Shown piece by piece: positions 8,715 to 18,027 of a DNA stretch of 64,000 bases. The position numbers were made by a program, and so were the translations under genes. Origin of the DNA: Amycolatopsis palatopharyngis. GTDB taxonomy: Bacteria; Actinomycetota; Actinomycetes; Mycobacteriales; Pseudonocardiaceae. How positions within the stretch are numbered: position 1 is the stretch's first letter; every line of letters starts with the position of its first letter. The notes below the pieces were generated by a model. That model did not search any database, was not told the DNA's origin, and saw only the letters and a list, made by a program, of their open reading frames with translations. The stretch covers positions 186,001-250,000 of the forward strand of contig NZ_PQHZ01000001.1 in assembly GCF_003385185.1 (NCBI RefSeq), in the 5' to 3' direction.

Positions 8715-9399
8715 GGTGCAGAACGTCACCGCTCGCTTCGGCGAGGCACAGGTGCTGCGGGGGGTCTCCCTGGATATCGACGCCGGCGAGGTCGTGACGC
8801 TGGTGGGCCGCAACGGCGCGGGCAAGACCACCCTGCAGCGCTGCCTGATGGGCCTGCACCGATCGATGGAAGGACGAATCGAACTCGACGGCAGGGACAT
8901 CTCGCGGACAGCGCCGCACAAACGCTGCCGCCTAGGCCTCGGCTATGTCCCGGACGACCGAGGCGTGTACGCCACACTCACGGTCGAGGAGAACCTCACC
9001 CTGCCGAGGGTGACCGGGCCGGACGCCTGGTCATTGGCACAGGTGTACGAGACCTTTCCCGTGCTCGCAGAGCGGCGCAGGCAGAGTGGAACGCACCTCT
9101 CCGGCGGTGAACAGCAGATGCTCGCCATAGCCAGGGTGCTGCGGACAGGGGCGCGGCTGCTGCTGGCGGACGAGCCGACGGAAGGCCTCTCTCCCCTGCT
9201 GGTTCAGCAGATCGGCGACATCATCCGCACGGTCAAGGCGCATGGGGTGACCGTGCTGCTGATCGAACAGAACGTCCACTTCGCCTCGACCGTTGCCGAC
9301 CGGCACTACCTCATCGCCCAGGGCCGAGTGGTCGAGTCGCTCGACAACGACGAGGTCAAACAGCGCGAACACGAACTGCTCGAGTACCTGGGCATCTGA
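8707..9399 (+). CDS. livF: Branched-chain-type ABC transporter ATPase (LivF-like)
   Basis: The product is 230 residues, the usual size for LivF. Walker A GRNGAGKT is at 34-41, signature LSGGEQ at 131-136, Walker B LLLADEP at 151-157, and the late QNVHFA segment is typical of LivF. Translation starts at a TTG that overlaps the livG stop (TTGCTTAG), an arrangement that couples the two ATPases at fixed ratio. Together they form the hydrolysing heterodimer of the importer. Confidence 0.88.
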   Translation: MLRVQNVTARFGEAQVLRGVSLDIDAGEVVTLVGRNGAGKTTLQRCLMGLHRSMEGRIELDGRDISRTAPHKRCRLGLGYVPDDRGVYATLTVEENLTLPRVTGPDAWSLAQVYETFPVLAERRRQSGTHLSGGEQQMLAIARVLRTGARLLLADEPTEGLSPLLVQQIGDIIRTVKAHGVTVLLIEQNVHFASTVADRHYLIAQGRVVESLDNDEVKQREHELLEYLGI

Positions 9400-9423
9400 T
9401 CCATGACAACAGGAGGCACACCA

Positions 9424-10689
9424 GTGGCAACGAGGCTCAAGAAAGCGACCACGCTGACGGCGACACTCGCCGTGGGCACGCTGCTCGCCGGGTGTGCCGG
9501 CGGGGCGGGCGGACCCCAGAGTGGCGGCGGCGCGATCAGCGGCGACGCGCTCAAACTCGGCGTCATCACGGACCTCTCGGGTACCTACTCCGAACTCGCC
9601 GGGCAGAACGCCGTCGCGGCCGTGCAACTGGCGGTGGACGACTTCAAAAAGAAGTACGGCGACGAGGCCGTCACCGGCACCGTCGAAGTCACCTCCGCGG
9701 ATCACCAGAACAAGCCGGAGATCGCCAATACGGCAGCGCGGGAGATGTACAACCGGGACGGGGTGGACGCCATCTTCGACGTCCCGACGTCCTCCGCCGC
9801 GCTCGCGGTGGCCACGGTGGCCGAGCAGAACAAGAAGCTGTACTTCAACATCGGCGCTGCGACCACGGAACTGACCGGCGCGCAGTGCAACGCCTACACC
9901 TACCACTACGCCTATGACACCTACATGCTCGCGCACGGCACCGGGCAGACCGTCACCGAGCAGGGCGCGAAGCAGTGGTACATCATCTATCCCGACTACG
10001 CCTTCGGCCAGGACATGAACAAGAGCTTCACCTCGGCCATCGAGGCGGCAGGCGGCACAGTGCTCCAGGCGGATCCCACGCCGTTCCCCAACGACAACTT
10101 CTCGACCTTCATGACGAAGGCGCCGAACCTGAACCCGAAGCCCGACGTGATGGGCACGATGCAGGCCGGTGGCGACCTGGTGAACGTCGTGAAGCAGTAC
10201 AACGAGTTCGGACTTCGGGACAAGGGCGTGGAACTCGCTGTCGGCCTGATGTTCGACACCGACATCGCCTCGATCGGGGTCGAGCCGTTGGCGGGCACGC
10301 TTTTCACCACGGCCTGGTTCTGGAACATGGATGAGCAGAGCCGCGCATGGGCCGACCGGTTCAAGGAGCGCACCGGAAGCCGTCCCACGTTCGATCACGC
10401 GGCCAACTACTCGGCCGCGACCCAGTACCTCGAGGCCATTCAGCGGGCGGGTACCGACGACGCCGACACCGTACGCGGGGAGCTGGACGGCTACGAGTTC
10501 GAGGACTTCTTCGCCCGGGACGGCAAGTTCCGCGCCGAGGACCACAGGGTGGTGCACGACGCTTACCTGGCGCGGGTGAAGGAGAAGGACGAGGTACAGG
10601 AGGACTTCGACTTCACCGAACTCGTCGAGACGATCCCCGCTGACGAGGCCTTCAGGGACCCGGCCGACAGCGGATGCGACATGGGCTGA
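9424..10689 (+). CDS. livK: ABC transporter substrate-binding lipoprotein (LivJ/LivK type)
   Basis: The product is about 421 residues. I chose the GTG at 9424 because AGGAGG lies 7 nt before it, whereas the ATG at 9403 lies before that site. The lipoprotein signal ends LLAGC. The mature type-I periplasmic-binding domain begins LKLGVITDLSGTYSELAG. The sequence is nearer to binding proteins for aromatic or amide-like compounds than to leucine-binding ones (my impression from GTYSELAGQNAV and SADHQNKP). The ligand is unknown. It lies between the ATPases and the permeases of one operon. Confidence 0.85.
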   Translation: MATRLKKATTLTATLAVGTLLAGCAGGAGGPQSGGGAISGDALKLGVITDLSGTYSELAGQNAVAAVQLAVDDFKKKYGDEAVTGTVEVTSADHQNKPEIANTAAREMYNRDGVDAIFDVPTSSAALAVATVAEQNKKLYFNIGAATTELTGAQCNAYTYHYAYDTYMLAHGTGQTVTEQGAKQWYIIYPDYAFGQDMNKSFTSAIEAAGGTVLQADPTPFPNDNFSTFMTKAPNLNPKPDVMGTMQAGGDLVNVVKQYNEFGLRDKGVELAVGLMFDTDIASIGVEPLAGTLFTTAWFWNMDEQSRAWADRFKERTGSRPTFDHAANYSAATQYLEAIQRAGTDDADTVRGELDGYEFEDFFARDGKFRAEDHRVVHDAYLARVKEKDEVQEDFDFTELVETIPADEAFRDPADSGCDMG

Positions 10690-10768
10690 TCCAGATGGGA
10701 ACGAGCCGCCGTCGCTCGGTGAGAGCGAGTACAGGTCCTGTCGATTCCGCGGACGAGGTGACGCGCAC

Positions 10769-11644
10769 GTGAGCGGACTGCTGCAACAGCTGGTCAACGG
10801 CTTGGTAAGTGGCAGCTTCTACGCGCTGCTGGCCCTGGGTCTCTCGGTGATCTTCGGGATGCTCGGTGTGGTCAACTTCGCCCACGGTGCCTTCTACATG
10901 CTCGGCGCGTTCGGCGCGTTCGTGCTGCTCGACGGCTTCGCGTTGAGCTGGTGGCTCGCACTTCTGCTGGTGCCGCTGCTGCTCGGGCTGTTCGGCATGC
11001 TCTTCGAGCGGTTGTTCGTGCACCGGCTCGTCGGCCTCGACCCGCTGTACAACTTCCTGCTCACCTTCGGTGTCGCACTGATCCTGCAGGATCTGGTCAG
11101 GTTGAAGTACGGGGTGACCTCTCAGCCCTACACCAGACCGGAACTGCTCAGCGGCTCTGTCAACTTCGGACTGTTCACCTACCCCGCATACCAGGTCTTC
11201 GTCTTCGCCTTCTCGATCGTCGTGTCCGCGCTGGTGTGGTTGGTGCTGACCAGGACAAGGGTGGGGATGATCGTGCGAGCGTCCACCGAACGACCGGAAC
11301 TGACCCAGGCATTGGGAATCGATGTCCGTCGGTGGGTCACTCCGGTGTTCGGTTTCGGTATCGCGCTGGCCGGACTGGCCGGTGTGCTCGCCGCTCCCAT
11401 GCGGGCGGTCAACTCGAACATGGGCAGCGATCTGGTGATCGTCATCTTCGCCGTCGTGGTCATCGGCGGGCTCGGTTCCGTGTTCGGTTCCGTCGCTGCC
11501 GGCTACATCGTCGGGATGCTGTCGGCGGTCGGCAATTTCTACGTTCCGGCCCTCTCCCAGAGCCTGGTCTTCGTGTTGATGGCCCTCGTGCTGTTGCTGC
11601 GGCCCGCCGGCCTGTTCGGCCGCGAGGAAGGCGTGCGCGCATGA
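10769..11644 (+). CDS. livH: Branched-chain-type ABC permease (LivH-like)
   Basis: The product is 291 residues with about eight membrane segments. The LivH N-terminus is recognisable: LVNGLVSGSFYALLALGLSVIFGMLGVVNFAHG. A late VIGGLGSVFGSVAAGYIVG segment forms the coupling region. The start is GTG. Its stop overlaps the ATG of livM (ATGA at 11641-11644). It forms the membrane channel with LivM. Confidence 0.9.
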   Translation: MSGLLQQLVNGLVSGSFYALLALGLSVIFGMLGVVNFAHGAFYMLGAFGAFVLLDGFALSWWLALLLVPLLLGLFGMLFERLFVHRLVGLDPLYNFLLTFGVALILQDLVRLKYGVTSQPYTRPELLSGSVNFGLFTYPAYQVFVFAFSIVVSALVWLVLTRTRVGMIVRASTERPELTQALGIDVRRWVTPVFGFGIALAGLAGVLAAPMRAVNSNMGSDLVIVIFAVVVIGGLGSVFGSVAAGYIVGMLSAVGNFYVPALSQSLVFVLMALVLLLRPAGLFGREEGVRA

Positions 11645-12687
11645 TCATTTCCAGGCTCGTCGAACGCAGTCGTGGCTGGTCGACGTTACTCCGATTAGGA
11701 CTTCTCACAGTCGGTCTGGTGCTGGCGTTCGGCCTGCCGTGGTACATCTACCCGCCCGTGGCGCTGGACATCGTGGCCTGGGCGTTGTTCGCGGTAGCCC
11801 TCGATCTGCTGCTCGGCTACACCGGACTGCTCTCGTTCGGGCACGCCGCCTTCTGGGGTTCCTCGGCATACGCGACGGGCATCATCGCGATCGAGACCGG
11901 CCTGCCGTTCTATGTCGCGGTGCTGGGCGGTGCCGTCGTGGCGGCACTGGTCGCCCTGCCGATCGCGATGCTGTCGGTACGGCGAACCGGGATCTATTTC
12001 GCGATGGTGACACTGGCCTTCGCGCAGCTGATCTTCTTCATCGCCAACCAGTGGCGGTCGGTCACCGGTGGGGAGAACGGTCTGCAGGGTATTCCGCGCA
12101 ACTTCTTCGGTCTCGACCTCTCGGACTCGTTCTACTTCTACTACGCCGCGCTGCCACTGATCCTGTTCGGGTTGTTCGCCGGCTGGCGAGTGGTGCACTC
12201 CCCCTTCGGCCGGGTGATGGTCGCGATCCGGGAGAATCCCGCCAGGGCCAGGGCGTTGGGCTACCCCGTCAACCGCTACAAGGTCCAGGTCTTCGTGCTG
12301 TCCGCCTTCCTCGCCGGGATGGCCGGTGGCGTGTATGCCGTCGGGCACGGGTTCGCCTCGCTGCAGGAGGTGTACTGGACCACCTCCGGCAAGGCCGTCG
12401 TGATGAACATTCTCGGCGGCATGGGCACCCTTTGGGGGCCGGTACTCGGTGCGGGCATCATCGTGCTGCTCGAGGACTACCTGGCGACAGCGGGGATCGA
12501 CGCTGTGGGCGTGCTGACCGGTGGCATCTTCGTGGTCACCGTATTGCTGTTCCGCCGCGGCATCTGGGGGACCGCTCGCCACCTCATTCGCACTCGGCGG
12601 CGGAACACCGAGACGGCCCGCGATGCCGAAGAGAACCCGGGGGATCCGATAGCCGAGGACGCCACCACCAACGCGCGTCGGGGATGA
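11641..12687 (+). CDS. livM: Branched-chain-type ABC permease (LivM-like)
   Basis: The product is 348 residues with about ten hydrophobic segments. It carries the LivM landmarks LLLGYTGLLSFGHAAFWG, the GGENGLQGIPR loop, and ILGGMGTLWGPVLGAG. I set the start at the ATG overlapping the livH stop. A longer frame upstream is only shadow over livH. A charged tail of about 40 residues rich in Arg, Glu and Asp follows the last membrane span. The stop is 4 nt before the next ATG. Confidence 0.9.
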   Translation: MIISRLVERSRGWSTLLRLGLLTVGLVLAFGLPWYIYPPVALDIVAWALFAVALDLLLGYTGLLSFGHAAFWGSSAYATGIIAIETGLPFYVAVLGGAVVAALVALPIAMLSVRRTGIYFAMVTLAFAQLIFFIANQWRSVTGGENGLQGIPRNFFGLDLSDSFYFYYAALPLILFGLFAGWRVVHSPFGRVMVAIRENPARARALGYPVNRYKVQVFVLSAFLAGMAGGVYAVGHGFASLQEVYWTTSGKAVVMNILGGMGTLWGPVLGAGIIVLLEDYLATAGIDAVGVLTGGIFVVTVLLFRRGIWGTARHLIRTRRRNTETARDAEENPGDPIAEDATTNARRG

Positions 12688-12691
12688 CCGG

Positions 12692-13627
12692 ATGACTCCC
12701 GAGCGGTTGCCGTATCTGTCCGCCGACTCCCTCCGCCGGAGCTTGACCTGGCCGCAGGCCGTCGACGCACTCGAGCGATCCCTTCGCTCCCACCAGTCGC
12801 CCGGCCATACCCCACCGCGTGCTGTCATCGACGTGACGAGTGGACAGCTGTTGCTGATGCCCGCGGAGGTCGGCGCGGACGTCGGGGTGAAGGTGGCTAC
12901 GGTGCGCGGAAACCGGGCGCGGGGCGACCTGCCCCGCATCCAGGGTGTCTATCTCCTCTTCGACGGGCGGACCATGCAACCGCTCGCACTCGTCGACGGA
13001 GTCGCGCTCACCCTGTTGCGAACCGCCGCGGTGTCCGCACTCGCCGTGCGGTACCTGGCCGAACCCGGCCCAGCTCGGCTTGTCGTGTTCGGCAGCGGCC
13101 CGCAGGCGTGGGCCCACGTGCAGTCGATCGCCGCCGTCCGCGCCCTCGCGGAAGTGGTCGTGGTGGCGCGCACAATGCACACCGCGAACGAACTCGTCGA
13201 GCAGTGCCGCCAGGCCGGTCTGCGGGCGGGACGAGGCGAGAGCGGAGCAGTGCGGGAGGCGGACCTCGTCGCGTGTTGCACGACGGCACGTGAGCCGCTG
13301 TTCGACTCACACCTGCTGCGCGACCACGCGACGGTGGTCGCCGTGGGTTCGCACGAACCAACGGCCAGGGAGGTCGACACCGACCTGGTGCGGCGGGCCA
13401 CCGTGGTGGTGGAGACGCGCGGATCGGCGCTGCGGGAGGCCGGTGACATCCTGCTCGCGATGGCGGACGGGGTGGACGAGCCGACGGCCGTCGCAGGCGA
13501 GATCAGCGACCTCGTCAACGGCAGGGTCCGGTTGGAGCCCGCCCACCCACGGCTGTTCAAAAGCGTCGGCGAGGCCTGGGGTGACCTTGTCCTCGCGGCC
13601 ACCGCGGTGCGGGCCGGCATACGGTAA
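12692..13627 (+). CDS. Ornithine cyclodeaminase / mu-crystallin family protein
   Basis: The product is 311 residues. A dimerisation/substrate part includes GADVGVKVATVRGN and VDGVALTLLRTAAVSALA. An NAD(P) Rossmann motif, VVFGSGPQAWAHV, lies near residue 130, and VAVGSHEPTAREVD follows. The family includes ornithine cyclodeaminase, alanine dehydrogenase and pyrroline-2-carboxylate or ketimine reductases. Those members share this fold but differ in pocket residues I cannot resolve here. The start is 4 nt after livM, so the enzyme likely acts on the imported compound, perhaps an amino or imino acid. Confidence 0.82.
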   Translation: MTPERLPYLSADSLRRSLTWPQAVDALERSLRSHQSPGHTPPRAVIDVTSGQLLLMPAEVGADVGVKVATVRGNRARGDLPRIQGVYLLFDGRTMQPLALVDGVALTLLRTAAVSALAVRYLAEPGPARLVVFGSGPQAWAHVQSIAAVRALAEVVVVARTMHTANELVEQCRQAGLRAGRGESGAVREADLVACCTTAREPLFDSHLLRDHATVVAVGSHEPTAREVDTDLVRRATVVVETRGSALREAGDILLAMADGVDEPTAVAGEISDLVNGRVRLEPAHPRLFKSVGEAWGDLVLAATAVRAGIR

Positions 13628-13638
13628 CGAACGCGCCT

Positions 13639-14361
13639 TCAGTGCTTCTGGCGCCGGCTGCCCCCGTGCCAGTCCTCCTGCTTGCCCACCTCGTCCTCGG
13701 TCACCCCGAGTGCTCGCAGCTGCGGCAGTTCGCGCAGACTTCGTTTCAGCTCGGCGAACCCCGGAAAGCGGGCCAGCCCGATCACGTGGTCCCAGAGTTC
13801 GAGCGCCTGCTCCTCGCTGGGCAGGCGGCTGATCACCGGGCCGAAGAACGCGACGCCGGCAGGCGGCTCGAAGTGCAGGATTGGGGTGCCGACGTCCTTT
13901 CCGGTGAGCGCGAGTGCCTCGTCGGTCTCGGCACGGAGCTGCTCGTCCCAGCTGGGGTCGTCCAGCGCGTCAGCGAGGTCGCCCGGCAGGTCCGCGTACG
14001 CCAGTACCGGATCCACGAACTCCCGGGTGCCCACATGTCCTGGCTCCGCGTCGGCCGCGGATTCCTGGTCGAAGATATGGGTTCCAAGTGCCACATGCAG
14101 CCGCGCGACGGCTTCACGTCCGTGCTCGGCCCGGGTACGCGCCGCCACCCGCAGCAGCCGGAGCCCCGCGGTATGCCCTGCCTCGTACTCCGGCGGGAAC
14201 TGTGCGTCGTAGTCGACCGCGGCGTTCACCATACGCAGCGAGATGAACCGCCAGTCCACCGTGTAATCGCGCTTGGCCTGCACGATGCGTACCCACTTAC
14301 TGGTCATCCAGCAGAACGGGCATACGGGGTCGAAATAGAAGTTGATGTCTGCATCCGCCAT
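13639..14361 (-). CDS. Mycothiol-dependent nitroreductase-like DsbA-family protein
   Basis: The product is 240 residues. It is similar to Mycobacterium tuberculosis Rv2466c: N-terminal FYFDPVCPFCWMTSKWVR with redox pair C14/C17, then GTHIFDQ, GKDVGTPILHF, VAFFGPVISRLP and ELKRSLRELPQL. Rv2466c is a thioredoxin-fold, mycothiol-dependent oxidoreductase that activates nitro compounds and protects from oxidative stress. The C-terminus is about 30 residues longer than Rv2466c. It converges with the cyclodeaminase-like gene 11 nt away. It is an actinobacterial marker because mycothiol is restricted to that phylum. Confidence 0.85.
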   Translation of the reverse strand: MADADINFYFDPVCPFCWMTSKWVRIVQAKRDYTVDWRFISLRMVNAAVDYDAQFPPEYEAGHTAGLRLLRVAARTRAEHGREAVARLHVALGTHIFDQESAADAEPGHVGTREFVDPVLAYADLPGDLADALDDPSWDEQLRAETDEALALTGKDVGTPILHFEPPAGVAFFGPVISRLPSEEQALELWDHVIGLARFPGFAELKRSLRELPQLRALGVTEDEVGKQEDWHGGSRRQKH

Positions 14362-14512
14362 GACAAAACCCTAAGCCAGCCACGGCGGGAACGCGGGCCG
14401 AGCGGCTGTGCGCCGACGAGCGGTCACCGATTGGGCGATTCGCCCAGCGGGAACAGCGAACTCTGTGCGCACAGCGGCATAACCAGGCGGTCTGCTGGAT
14501 CGTTCTCCCGGC

Positions 14513-16789
14513 ATGGCCAGTTCCGCTCGTCGCCGCGCAACCGTCCTCGCCACCCTGGTGGCGTTCGTTCCCGGCCTCGCCGCGGGGGTCCCCGCGCACG
14601 CGGGCGAGGGTCCACCGGCCGAGCCGGATGGTCCCCTGCCAGGCCCTCCCGTCCTCTACGCTCCGCCGCCACACGCTCCACAACTCGAGAACCGCGATCG
14701 GCGGTTCCGGGCCGACCCTCTGCTGGTTTCCGGCGAGGAGGCCTACGTCGACGGGGAGTACCTCTACCAGGATTTTCTCTATGACGACTACGGAAGCGAC
14801 ACCGATGGTGTCGGTGGTTCGTCCCAACGAGCGCGAGCAGGCGAGATCACGTACCCGGCCGATCCGGAGTACGGCGGGAACGCAGCGGACCTGGTCGAGT
14901 TCCGAGCCGCGCCCGGCGACGAGGAGGTGACCTACCGGTTCACCCTCAACACCTTGCTCCGTGCGGACACCACGATCGTCACGCTCGCCTTCGACACCGA
15001 CCGGGACGCCGCGACGGGAGCCGCCACCCTGCCGCGTGACCCGGGCGCGCCGTTTCCCGGCACGGACGAGGTGATCACCGTCTGGGGATCGGGCGCCGAG
15101 CACTCCCGCCTCACCGCCGGGCGGGTCACGACCACGCCACTGGAGATCGGTGCCGACCTGGAGGCGAACCAGCTCACGGTCACCGTTCCGCGCAGTGTGT
15201 CGGACCCGGCAGGAGTCTGGCGGGCGAGCCTCGCGACCGGTCTGTTCGATCCGGGCACCGGCGGCTGGAAGCGACCCGGTGTCACCGCCACCGAGGACAC
15301 TCCGGGTGGGGCGGGCCCCATTGATCCGGCACCGAACGGGATCTTCAACCTGGGCTTCCGCTTCGACGAACCGGTGCTCCTGAACAACGTGTCGCCCGAC
15401 ACCGGCCAGTCGGCCGCCCTGCGCGACGACGAACCGACCCGCTACGCCCGCGACATCGACTTCGACGCGTTGTCCGCAGGCCTCAACCGGAGCACGGTTG
15501 CGGTTACCGGCCGGCAGATCCGCATGTTCCCCAGCCGGTTGAACCTCGGCGAAGGACGCGATCTCGACAGTGTTCCGCAGTACCGTGGCCAACTGCAGCC
15601 CTACTCGCTGTACATCCCTTCGACCTACCGGCAGGACAGTCCGGCCGGGCTCACCCTTTCTCTGCACTCTCTCGGCCAGCACTACTGGCAGTACCAGAGT
15701 GGCCGCGTGTTCGAACAGCAGGGCGAACAGCGTGGGAACCTCGTGCTCTCCCCGATGGCGCGGGGGGACAACGGCTGGTACCAGAACGAAGCCGAGTACG
15801 ACGTCTTCGAGGCATGGAACGATGTGGCCGCCCGGTTCAACCTCGACCCGGATCGGACCTACAGTTCCGGCTACTCGATGGGCGGCTACGGCACGTACCG
15901 GCTGGTCGGGCTCTACCCCGATCTGTTCGCGCGTGCCTTCACCGTCGTCGGCCCGCCGGGCGATGGCATCTGGGTTCCACCAGCGGCGCCCACCGGGGGC
16001 GCGCACACATTGACCAACCGGTGGCTGGAGAACATGCGCAACGTCGCGCTGCTCAACGTCGCCGCGGTCGAGGATGAACTGGTTCCTTATGTTGGGCCAC
16101 GAGCACAGAACCTCGGCGCCCCCGAGATCGGGATCCGTGGTCTGGAACAGCTCGAATACGACTACCGCTTCGTCACCTTCCCGGCCGCTGATCACTTCGC
16201 ACTGGCCGCCCTCGGCTACGACTTCCCGTTCGCCAGGGACTTCCTTGGTTCCGCCGAGGTGGACCGCGATCCTGTGCACGTCTCCTTCGCCTACGTGCCC
16301 GAGTCCGACGACCCGGCTCTCGGGCTGGTGCACGATCACGCCTACTGGGTGTCCGGCGTGCGCGTCGCGGGCAGGGCGGCCAAGGGGCTCGTCGACGTAC
16401 GCAGCCGGGCACACGGTGTCGGGGACCCGGAATCCGCACCGGTCACCGGAAGCGGCGTGGCGCAGCTGCCTTACACGATGCTCGGGCGGGAGTACGGCAC
16501 GGCACCGCGGGAGGATGCCGAGAACGCGCTCGAACTGTCACTGACCGACGTGTCCTCGGTGCGCCTGCAGGCCGCACGCGCGGGACTCGACGTGCGTGCA
16601 CCGATCCGGATCCTCGCCACCAGCAGCACCGACAGCGAGGTACTTCTCGCCGGTTCGTTCCCGAGAAGCACTCGTGTCACGCGCGACGGGCGTACCGTTC
16701 CGTCCACTGTGACAGGCGAGGGCGTCCGTTTCCCTGTCAGCGAAGGGCAGGGCGAGTACCTGATCAGCCGAACTGGTCAGCACAGCTGA
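14513..16789 (+). CDS. Large secreted esterase-like alpha/beta hydrolase
   Basis: The product is 758 residues. A Sec signal peptide ends near VPAHAG. The N-terminal half (about 60-300) is beta-rich with repeated Asp/Gly/Thr loops and resembles a DOMON/glucodextranase-type accessory domain. The C-terminal half (about 370-600) is an alpha/beta hydrolase with YSLYIPSTYRQD, nucleophile S455 in GYSMGGYG, and a candidate catalytic His in AADHFAL. A final beta domain follows (about 640-758). The substrate is unknown; a polymer ester or peptide is plausible. No clear ribosome site was seen before the ATG. Confidence 0.75.
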   Translation: MASSARRRATVLATLVAFVPGLAAGVPAHAGEGPPAEPDGPLPGPPVLYAPPPHAPQLENRDRRFRADPLLVSGEEAYVDGEYLYQDFLYDDYGSDTDGVGGSSQRARAGEITYPADPEYGGNAADLVEFRAAPGDEEVTYRFTLNTLLRADTTIVTLAFDTDRDAATGAATLPRDPGAPFPGTDEVITVWGSGAEHSRLTAGRVTTTPLEIGADLEANQLTVTVPRSVSDPAGVWRASLATGLFDPGTGGWKRPGVTATEDTPGGAGPIDPAPNGIFNLGFRFDEPVLLNNVSPDTGQSAALRDDEPTRYARDIDFDALSAGLNRSTVAVTGRQIRMFPSRLNLGEGRDLDSVPQYRGQLQPYSLYIPSTYRQDSPAGLTLSLHSLGQHYWQYQSGRVFEQQGEQRGNLVLSPMARGDNGWYQNEAEYDVFEAWNDVAARFNLDPDRTYSSGYSMGGYGTYRLVGLYPDLFARAFTVVGPPGDGIWVPPAAPTGGAHTLTNRWLENMRNVALLNVAAVEDELVPYVGPRAQNLGAPEIGIRGLEQLEYDYRFVTFPAADHFALAALGYDFPFARDFLGSAEVDRDPVHVSFAYVPESDDPALGLVHDHAYWVSGVRVAGRAAKGLVDVRSRAHGVGDPESAPVTGSGVAQLPYTMLGREYGTAPREDAENALELSLTDVSSVRLQAARAGLDVRAPIRILATSSTDSEVLLAGSFPRSTRVTRDGRTVPSTVTGEGVRFPVSEGQGEYLISRTGQHS

Positions 16790-16806
16790 ACCTGCCCAAC
16801 GGAGCT

Positions 16807-16848
16807 CGCGGCGAGCCGCACTTTCCCGGGAAAGTGGGGCTCGCCGCG
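16807..16848. terminator. Long hairpin terminator built on the CTTTCCCGGGAAAG palindrome
   Basis: An outer 11-bp stem (CGCGGCGAGCC at 16807-16817 with 16838-16848), one G/G mismatch, then the perfect 18-bp palindrome 16819-16836. It lies between the convergent esterase and carboxypeptidase genes, so it can terminate both. The palindromic core recurs in three copies near 26.2-26.3 kb. Confidence 0.75.
16819..16836. repeat. Dispersed palindrome copy 1 (core CTTTCCCGGGAAAG)
   Basis: The 18-bp perfect palindrome CACTTTCCCGGGAAAGTG is shared with the cluster at 26225-26326. The 14-bp core is identical in all four copies while the outer arms differ in sequence but stay self-complementary. This suggests a mobile or selected structural element rather than chance. 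Confidence 0.75.
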
Positions 16849-16851
16849 TCG

Positions 16852-17880
16852 TCACATGCCGCCGCAGTTACCCCGCTCGCCATACGGGATCGCGTCGTAC
16901 CCCGAGAGGTCGTAGGTGGCCAGCTCACCGCTTGCGGCGGCCTGGAGAACGGCGACGGCAGGGATACGGAACAGGTTCTCCAGCTGCCCGTTGCTCTTCT
17001 GCCCGACGGAGCGCACCTCGTAGAAGATCGCCCCCTGGGTCGGCGTCTCGGCCACCGGCTGCTCCCCTGCCGGTGCGGTCCCGCCCATCAGCATCCGGGA
17101 CAGGACGGCGTTCGTGATGTCGATGTCCGGGTACTTCGCGACGTTGACCGGCCCGTAGCCGGACAGCGCGTCAACGCTGACCATCGCCATGGCCCTGTTC
17201 GTCCGCCACTGCTGTTCGGTCATCCGCGACGGGGAGATGGAGCGCGCGCCGATCTGGAACTGGTTGAGGTCATCGGTGCCTTCGACCACGGGCGCCTCGC
17301 TCATGTGATGCAGGTCCAGCGCGTACGTCGGAGCGGTGTCCCGCCACAGCCGCCAGAACGCGGGCGACTCCGGCTGCACGAAGTTCTCCCAGTCCCGGTT
17401 GAGGTCTGTGCGGGTAGGCGTTGCGCTCTGCCGGATGTTGGCCTCGGCGCCGTCCGGGTTGTACATGGGGATGACGACGACGGTCAGCTCCTCGCGCACC
17501 TGCTTCGCCCACGGGCTTCCCGAGGCCAGCCGGTCGAGGATCTGCAGTACCGCCTCGGTGCTGTGCAGCTCGTCGCCGTGGATGCGAGCCTGCAGCCAGA
17601 AGGTCTTCGAGCCTTCGCCGACCGTGGCGTACAGCAACTCCCTGCCCTCGCCGGAAGTGCCGGTGCTGGCCACATCGACCAGCCCGCCGGAGGTGTGTTC
17701 GATGCGCCCCAGCTCACGTACGACGTCGTCGTAGCCCGCGACACTGGCACGGCTCACATGCTGTTGGTCCTGCAGACAGGGCCCGCCAGGCCGGTGCGGA
17801 GGCTGGGCCGAGGCGAGTGGTGTGGCAAGGCCGGTGGCCAGCAGCGCGGTCACCGCGGTCAGGGTCAGAATGCGACGCAT
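16852..17880 (-). CDS. Secreted M14 zinc carboxypeptidase
   Basis: The product is 342 residues with a Sec signal (RRILTLTAVTALLATGLATPLASA). M14 catalytic elements are complete: zinc ligands H101 and E104 (RIHGDELHS), substrate-binding DLNRDW near 160, the third zinc His in LDLHH (191/192), and a general-base candidate E287 (IFYEVRS). The family removes C-terminal amino acids or cleaves peptidoglycan stem peptides outside the cell. I chose the ATG at 17880, which has GGGAG about 5 nt upstream and begins the signal peptide. A longer upstream frame is non-coding. Confidence 0.85.
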   Translation of the reverse strand: MRRILTLTAVTALLATGLATPLASAQPPHRPGGPCLQDQQHVSRASVAGYDDVVRELGRIEHTSGGLVDVASTGTSGEGRELLYATVGEGSKTFWLQARIHGDELHSTEAVLQILDRLASGSPWAKQVREELTVVVIPMYNPDGAEANIRQSATPTRTDLNRDWENFVQPESPAFWRLWRDTAPTYALDLHHMSEAPVVEGTDDLNQFQIGARSISPSRMTEQQWRTNRAMAMVSVDALSGYGPVNVAKYPDIDITNAVLSRMLMGGTAPAGEQPVAETPTQGAIFYEVRSVGQKSNGQLENLFRIPAVAVLQAAASGELATYDLSGYDAIPYGERGNCGGM

Positions 17881-18027
17881 TACATCTCCCAGTGCTCCTG
17901 CGGACACGACGTCGTGTCTCGCTCGGCTGTCCTTTCTATCCCGCTGACCTGGGGACCCGCAAGGACTTGACACGGCTGCCACGAGCAGCGGGAAGGACTG
18001 TCGGAGGGGTACGCGACAATATCGGCC

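Noticed and set aside
9031..10797. A 588-codon leftward open frame opposite the ABC substrate-binding gene
   Set aside because: It spans several + strand gene boundaries and shows no recognisable domain.
10951..11640. Upstream extension of the LivM reading frame
   Set aside because: It lies entirely over livH in another frame and reads as Arg-rich shadow sequence; the ATG overlapping the livH stop is the natural start.
14297..16414. A 705-codon leftward open frame opposite the secreted esterase
   Set aside because: No family pattern; the + strand frame has signal peptide, catalytic motif and proper codon use. Long antisense frames are common at high GC.
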